Of a stretch of DNA of 64,000 nucleotides, positions 58,010 through 64,000 are shown one piece after another (within the stretch, counting starts at the first letter, position 1; each line of letters opens with the position of its first letter). Both the position numbers and the translations under genes were made by a program. The stretch covers positions 8,055,501-8,119,500 of the forward strand of contig NC_134460.1 in the NCBI RefSeq assembly GCF_047948215.1, read 5' to 3'. The DNA comes from Lycorma delicatula (Eukaryota; Arthropoda; Insecta; Hemiptera; Fulgoridae). The notes beneath the pieces are model-generated. The model did no database searches. It was given only the letters and a program-made list of their open reading frames with translations, and had not been told where the DNA came from.

Positions 58010-59475
58010 CAAAATAATTAGTCAACGAAAACCAGATCAAATCTGCTGAAAACTGCTTATAAACATTATTTTGACTGTCCCTTGGGAGACAAGTTAAATC
58101 CTGGGCTTAACATGTAGCATGCATGAAATGCTACATTAAACTAACACAGTGGTTAAAAGGAAAAAAAGGGCATTTGCCTTTGGTGTACCTATGAATTGGT
58201 GCGATCCTATTAACCATATGATAACTGCTATTTTTGCACAAAGAATGTTACTTGTTTCAATTCAAATAATAGAAGCAGTATTGCATACCCTAATGTTTGT
58301 TTAGCTATGAGACTGGCTCTTCATGGTGTTGATTTACAGATTCCAATTGCTCTAACTTCTTGGAAAGAAATTTCTCAACTGATGAATCCTCAACTTCAAT
58401 AGATATTATATACATTCCAGAACAATCACATACTGAACCTCACCTCATCTCATAAGCAGAACTGAGCAATCTAATTCACGATTTGTATTTGTCAAACAAC
58501 ATACAGAACTCCTAGGTTCATGCCTTAAAGAGTGGAATCTGTTAAACAAACTAAAATTTCAGTATATAGAAATTATAGTAAATTCAGTATATAGAAATCA
58601 GAACAAAAATTGACTGAAATACTTTAGAAGAGATGATTTAGTTTGTTCTTATGAAAGTATGAAACAACTATGAAAGTTGAAACAAATGAAAGTATGTCAA
58701 AATTTTAAAAGCTATTAAGCATGATGAACAGTAATGGTAAATCACTGCTGATCTAAAAGTGATGGGTTTCTTCTCAGTCTCCAGAGTGGCCTTACAATAT
58801 ATATGTGTTTCTTGTATTTTTAGGATAGTTAGGCTTCAGATAAAGACTATGCAGTTAAAGATTGGCCAAAAAGAAATCAGTTTACCTCAGAAAAGGAAAA
58901 TGTTGTCAATATTCCTGTTATTGAAGCAGATCAAATTATTTTACCACCTCTATGTGTAATACTAGGCCTAATGAAGAATGTTGTAAAAGCATTAGATAAA
59001 GACAGAGGCTGCTTTAAATATTTAGCTGAGGTTTTTTCACAATTAAGTAAACCCAAATTAAAAGATGGAATATTCATTGGACCACAAAAAGAAAAATTAA
59101 TTTTTGAAAATATATTTGACAGCAAACTGAATCATGAACTAGCAGCATGGAAGTTATTCAAAGATGTCATTACTGGTTTTCTTGAAAAAAAAATAGCTGA
59201 AAACCATGAGCAGCCTATAAATGAACTTCTAGTCAACCACAAAAATTTAGGCTGCAGAATGTCGTTGAAAATTGATTTTTTATTCTCGTTTGGATTTTTT
59301 CCCTTTAAACTTGGGTGACATCAGTGATGAACAAGAAGAAAGTTTCCATCAAGATATATTGCAGATAGAATAAGGTTATCAAGGCAGATAGAGTGAATCT
59401 ATGAAGAGTGACTACTTCTGGATAATAAAAAGAGAAGACTTCACTGAACACTAAAGGCAAATAAGAAAATTTAAG
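58010..59475 (+). pseudogene. Repeat-encoded protein of unknown function, family X copy 1
   Basis: Ordered blocks in shifting + frames: CYFCTKNVT (about 58234), MRLALHGVDLQIPIALTSWK (about 58310-58365), AELSNLIHDLYLSNN (about 58460), ADLKVMGFF (about 58750), then the 115-codon open frame 58971-59318: MKNVVKALDKDRGCFKYLAE, VFSQLSKPKLKDGIFIGPQK, ENIFDSKLNHELAAWKLFKD, LLVNHKNLGCRMSLKI, and after a frame change GDISDEQEESFHQDI. Upstream of that, ILPPLCVILGLMKN is in the same frame. I recall this as a high-copy protein family in hemipteran and some other invertebrate genomes, usually unannotated; function unknown. It is frame-broken here. Confidence 0.65.
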
Positions 59476-59479
59476 ATAA

Positions 59480-60040
59480 AAGTAAATGTCTGCAAAATAA
59501 ATGTAGTAATTTTAATTGTAATTATTAATATTTTTGTATTCTTATTACACAAGCCAGCGATGAGTTGTGTTTTTTAGTTTTTGATAATTGATTCTTATGT
59601 ATTGTCTAGCGCTGAATCTGAAAATAACCTTCTTTTTTTCCATTATGTCAGGCTTTTTTGCAAATCATGAATTTCAAGATTTGTAAAAAGTTGAAAAATT
59701 ATGAAAATGTGATACAAAAAATAGATATAAAACCTTTTTTTTATAATAAATTAATGTAATATATTCACTAGTATGGCTTATATTATGCATTCTTATAGTT
59801 GAACAGTTGAGTGGTTGAAGAGGTAGACAGGGCAGGCACTGACCCCTTTATTTGTAATAAAAATTGCCACAAAATAAGCCTAATTTCTATTATAGTGCAT
59901 TTTAAATTTATATTTTTGTATTTTTTTATTTAATTCATTTTTATGAGGTAAGTCATGCCTTTGGAAAATATTCCCCCCTCTTCACCTACTGTTAATGATG
60001 AAGTATAAAATACTCCTGTTCACCCACCCTTAATGATGAA
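59480..60040. other. No gene seen between the two family X copies
   Basis: AT-rich spacer between convergent copies. Confidence 0.4.
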
Positions 60041-60049
60041 TTATGTAAA

Positions 60050-61330
60050 ATTCTTACAGTTCTATTCCATGTGTCGAAGTTTATTTGGATGACTTACATT
60101 TTTCTTTGCACTTTTCCTTCTATGTTCTCTATAGGGTTCATCTCTGTATAACATCCAGCAATAGTCTGCCATCATCGTAGAAGTACATTTTTCTTGATAC
60201 CTTCTTTCAATTTCTTTCATGTCCTGATGAAATCTCTCACCATAGCTTCACTAATGACAGCCAGCTTTTTAGGAAAATAGTCCTAGTCCACAAATGAATT
60301 TAGGAAGTAAAACTTCAATCTTATGGAACATCCTAAATTTTTGTACTTCTACAGAAAGTTTACAATGATTGATTTGAAGTTCAGATCTTATTGCCCAGAT
60401 ACTTGCTTACTATGTCTTTAAAGGCTCCACAGCCTTTTTTTCTGCAACTTTCATTTGTTTCTCAAAATTACCAACTTTAAAAAGTTTTCTAATGTCAGGA
60501 CAAGTAAACACACCTTCTTTTAGTTTGGCAGTTGATAAGACTGGAAATTTCTCACAGAATATTTAAAACATTTACCTTCCTTTGGTAAGGCATTGACAAA
60601 TTGCTTCATCAAACTTAACTTGATATGCAGAGATGGAAGAAGAACTTTATTCAGGTATATAAGAACTTTTCGGAGCACATTTTACGTTCCAGGTTCTAAT
60701 AAAGCTCTATTTGATCAATCTTTCCTTATCCAACAATTTTCTCTGTTTTTGTTACCCCATTCACACATAAAACAAGGAAACTTTGTGTATCCTCCTTGCT
60801 GTTGTAAGAGCATCAATATTATTTTGAGATTGCTGATTTCTCAATAAAATGTGTGTGTTAAGGATTATGTGCAGCAATCTCAAAATAATATTGCAATAAT
60901 CTTCAAATCATTGTAATCCTCTTTTAAATGGACAAAATGTCCAACAGGTATTGACAGACACGTATTCTCATTGTGAGGAAAGATAACTTTGAAGCTTCTT
61001 TTGGATAAATCTACGAATACTCTCCAATCAGTATATTTTGTATGATATGCAAAATCAATTAAAAATTCACTACATCAGTGCAGAAGACTAATTCTCCTTC
61101 TTCCAAAAAATATGGCAGAAAATCCATTTTTCTATACATGAACCAGGAAAACGAGGTGCTGACTGTTAGCAGGTTCTTCCCTTTAAGCATCAAACCAAGC
61201 AATTCTGAATTTTCTTTGATCAGATGTAAGTCTCGAACTAAATTACAAGTTGAGTTACAAAACTGAGTTATTCTTTTGATAATGGCTCTTAATCAACAAA
61301 TCTTATATTAATGAATGCAAGACAGTTCCA
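60050..61330 (-). pseudogene. Repeat-encoded protein of unknown function, family X copy 2 (opposite strand)
   Basis: Minus-strand order: NLVRDLHLIKENSELLGLML (about 61240), KGKNLLTVSTSFSWFMYRKM, DFLPYFLEEGELVFCTDVVN (about 61080), SIPVGHFVHLKEDYNDL (about 60910), a hairpin interruption, EPGT.NVL, KVLLPSLHIKLSLMKQFVNA (about 60640-60585), LPKEGKCFKYSVRNFQS, YKNLGCSIRLKF, FHQDMKEIERRYQEK-like and MADYCWMLYRDEP (about 60190-60115). Blocks match copy 1 and extend it (HIKLSLMKQFV against VILGLMKNVV; GKCFKY against RGCFKY; NLGC in both). Stops and frameshifts throughout. Confidence 0.65.
60815..60892. repeat. 21-bp perfect inverted repeat inside family X copy 2
   Basis: 60815-60835 (aatattattttgagattgctg) is the exact reverse complement of 60872-60892; loop 36 nt. 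It interrupts the coding remnant. Confidence 0.9.
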
Positions 61331-61739
61331 AATTGAATGAGATTAATTTATATTAGTAAAGTGATATTAATATTTGATAAAAAGTAAATTTTCTTTTTTT
61401 TTAAATGGATTTGAATTAGATTTTTGTTATTTTTTCTTTTGTGATCCCTAGTTCGATTCTTGCCAAGACCTAGTATCCTTTTATCTGTCATTTAAATCCT
61501 TGAGTTTGTGTGTAGTATGTCAGGCTATCATAAGACAGTATTTTATTAAATGTTTCATCTCAAAATTTAATTTTTTTGTTACAGGATTTAAAAGATGTAT
61601 GATATTCAAGAAGTAACGATTAAAATTCATCAAATTTTATTGTTTAAAAGCTAATCAAATGTATAAATAATATACAATGAATGTATCGCCAATAAATTTC
61701 TTTTATTATGTATATGGCTTTAATACTGCAGCGTAAAAT

Positions 61740-62345
61740 ATTGTAAGCTCTTCTGACCAAGGTTTTACCATAGTTTCCCTTGGTCCAATAGGGTAAATGT
61801 CAGAACAATTAGTTTTCCTTTCCGTGGCTTAAATAAATTTCCTTATATTTTAAACATTAAAATATTATTAAATACTTAAATAATTATTTTTTGTGTATTT
61901 GATTGCCTTAATCCTCAACTGTTAGTTGTTAATGTATTACTGTTTTATATATATTTCTGTTGTTTAATAGAAAAATGAACTCCAATTATTGTCAGATTGA
62001 TATAAAATCTTTATAATAAACTATGATGCTGCTCTCATAAAAATTTTACCATCGTTTCCCTTGATCTATCCAGCTAAATGCTGGAAGAATTCCTTTTTTA
62101 TCAGTGTAGTATATATTAGAAAAATGAATTTAAGTTATGGTGCTGAAAATATATAACTATATATGTATAATTAACTGTAAATTTTGTGAAGTTGCTATTA
62201 TTATTATTATTTTATGTTACTCTTATTATTTTTTATTATTATATTTTTGTTAATTTTTTTATCAAAGTTTTACCATGGTTTCCCTTGATCTATCCAGCCA
62301 AATTCCTGCACAGTTCCTTTTTTATCCATGAAGTAGTATATGTAT
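61740..62345 (+). repeat. Three degenerate tandem units of about 220-280 bp
   Basis: The phrase TTTTACCATnGTTTCCCTTG followed by (A/G)TCTATCCAG or GTCCAATAG, then a C/A-rich segment and AnTTCCTTTTTTATC, starts at about 61768, 62045 and 62268. A GAAAAATGAA-like phrase precedes or follows each unit. No coding potential; possibly a local satellite or repeated duplication. Confidence 0.6.
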
Positions 62346-62719
62346 GCACTTCGAATGTGATGTGTATAATGTATTATTAAATACAAATTAGAAGAAATGG
62401 TTTATTAATCTATATTTATTGGAATAAATACTAGAACACAAACGTCTGTTTATCATTTGAACAACTACCATCTGATGAATCCAGCTGTATCCTGTTTATA
62501 CCACATACAAATTTACTGAAATATTCTGTTATTTTATTTATAGAGTGAATACTTTGTTCCAATTTGTGGGTTCAGAAAATTTTTCATATAATTTACCTTC
62601 TAATAAAAGTATTTTCTAATAAATTTTATTTTGACATGGTCACTAAAAACATGCTCTTTACTTTCATTTTAGAAGTCCCTAATGAGCTAATGAGTTATTA
62701 TTGCCTATTTAAACCAATC

Positions 62720-62945
62720 TAAGCCGGTGATTCTCTACCTTTTCAGCTCCACAACCTCTCAGCAGTACAAAAGAGGTGTAAGGGATTGCAGAATGTCAGT
62801 TTAGTTTCAAATGCAAAGCGTGCATCTAAATTGATATACAAAATCACCAATTGCTGAAGATGGCTCCAAAAATGACTAAAATCTGGTTTGCCACTTATTA
62901 ATAGTTTACATAATCCTAAATCTTCAACTGACAAGTCCATGTGTG
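62720..62945. repeat. Possible hAT-terminus-like relic
   Basis: ggtgattctctaccttttcagctccacaac resembles the CAGTGGTTCTCAACCTTTTT start found in some hAT-derived repeats. Only one end seen, so weak. Confidence 0.25.
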
Positions 62946-63168
62946 TCTACAGGCTCTGCATGTTGATATGAACCAGCACAATCATGTTACAGTTTTATAG
63001 ACAGGTTTGTATTTTAGAAGTAAGTTAAGTAAGAATTTGTAATGAAGAGGATTAAAGTAAAGCAAGAACATATTAATTAAAAATAAATTAAAGTATTTTT
63101 ATTAAAAAAAAAAAATTGTACAAGTTACAAATTAGGAAGAATTTTTCAAGTAAAGGCACTTAGTTTTA

Positions 63169-63375
63169 TATGGATTTGAATACTAGACCATGGATACTGG
63201 TGTTCTTTGGTGGTTGGGTTTCAATGAAGTACACATCTCAGGAACTGTCGACCTGAGACTGTACAAGACTACACTTCATTTACATTCATATATATCATGC
63301 TCATTCATCCTCTGAACTAATACCTTACAGTGGTTCCGGAGACTAAAGAGAAAAAAGAGAGTAAAGTGTAAGTTG
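63169..63375 (+). repeat. tRNA-derived SINE, family 1, body and tail
   Basis: TATGGATTTGAATACTAGAC, CTGGTGTTCTTTGGTGGTTG, TACACATCTCAGGAACTGTC, CAAGACTACACTTCATTTAC and ATTCATCCTCTGAACTAATA match the other family-1 copies. Head missing. Confidence 0.75.
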
Positions 63376-63599
63376 AAATTAGAAAGAAAAGAGAGGAATG
63401 AAGTAAAAGCCCACTTGCCTAAAACAAAGCAGTACTTAGTATAACCAAGATATAGTTGTAATATAATGGTTTAAGGATTGTGATGGTGTTCTAGTAAATT
63501 CAACAAAGAATTTCTATCATCACAGTATGGGTTACTACATTATCGTGTAAGGAAAACAGGTGCTAAAAGTTTTGGTGACTGATATGGTAGTGCCCTTTT

Positions 63600-64000
63600 G
63601 AAGAAGTTCCAGGTCAGTAAATTACTTTTTTGAGTAAGTTTGTGAGATTTAGTGCTCTCGCAACTAATACAGAGTTTATTTATCACTATATTATGCTTTT
63701 GTAGAGTCAAGGTTGAAGTATGGGGTGGAGTTTATTACAGTGTTTTTAGATCTGTTTGTATTGCTCAGAAGCATGTAGTACGTATAATATTGGGTAAAAG
63801 TAGATGACATGAATCCTTCCCATTATTCAGAGGCCTTAAGATCTTGCCACTGCATCATATGTATTTCTATAGAATACCAATGACGTATTGACGTAAACAG
63901 GATAGAATTCATGGTATTTTGGTTACGAATCCTTTGTGGCAAGCGGATAATATAGTTCCTCCTAGGACAAGAATTGAGTTATTTAAATGTTCTTTCTTAG
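63600..64000 (+). pseudogene. LINE RT C-terminal fragment (Jockey/CR1-like), continues past window end
   Basis: Around 63690-63990 successive readings give LYYAFVESRLKYGVEF, AQKHVVRIILGKSR, FPLFRGLKILPLHHMY and RTRIELFKCSFL, the 'YYA...S.L.YGI.FWG....V...QK..VR.I.......C.PLF..L.IL....LY' block after the RT domain. Stops present. The upstream RT core is not visible. Confidence 0.6.

Noticed and set aside
61740..62345. CRISPR array
   Set aside because: Only three units, irregular spacing, imperfect repeats and a eukaryotic context.

Overview
The window looks like AT-rich, repeat-dense nuclear DNA from an insect. Hemipteran is my best guess, because the retrotransposon, SINE and mariner families are of types I associate with Hemiptera; the species cannot be named from sequence alone. 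There is no sign of prokaryotic gene organisation. Almost all recognisable coding sequence is fragmentary and belongs to transposable elements, and only a few stretches look like host exons.

Layout: 1-6.9 kb holds AT-rich DNA, two tRNA-derived SINE copies (one split by a 5'-truncated R1-type LINE with a 13-bp target duplication), a fragment of a longer dispersed repeat, a Helitron-like element and a duplicated 150-bp block. 10.5-12.8 kb holds two hAT-type transposase remnants. 14.0-23.0 kb carries five exon-like segments on the + strand. Their joined translation resembles the N-terminal half of HAUS6 (augmin subunit 6), and one intron contains a rearranged mariner, a dispersed repeat, a SINE and several fold-backs. 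23.3-24.8 kb is a decayed LINE with RT and RNase H motifs.

26.5-32.8 kb is the most striking part: a truncated, internally deleted RTE/BovB-like LINE plus its 5' flank is present as a near-perfect 2.08-kb inverted duplication around a 1.18-kb spacer. 33-41 kb has LINE tails, a decayed C2H2 zinc-finger exon, a 241-bp MITE, a mini-mariner and two further LINE copies. 41.8-47.9 kb has a second hAT copy, an internally deleted mariner with both TIRs, a dispersed repeat, a SmydA-like exon remnant and a complete-length dead Tc1/mariner-type element with TIRs. 49.9-52.85 kb is the longest copy of the RTE-like LINE, with a 72-bp palindromic insertion. 53.9-61.3 kb contains remnants of two multi-kilobase protein-coding repeat families I cannot name (one minus-strand copy of the first, two convergent copies of the second), with a short LINE insertion carrying a 23-bp target duplication between them. 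61.7-64 kb has a degenerate tandem repeat, a SINE and the start of another LINE RT fragment.

The genes do not form a pathway. The coherent story is successive transposon insertion followed by decay, with unusually frequent fold-back (inverted-copy) junctions at several scales. I found no convincing new defence or biosynthetic system. The best leads are the large palindrome, the template-switch-like insertions and the unnamed repeat-encoded protein families.
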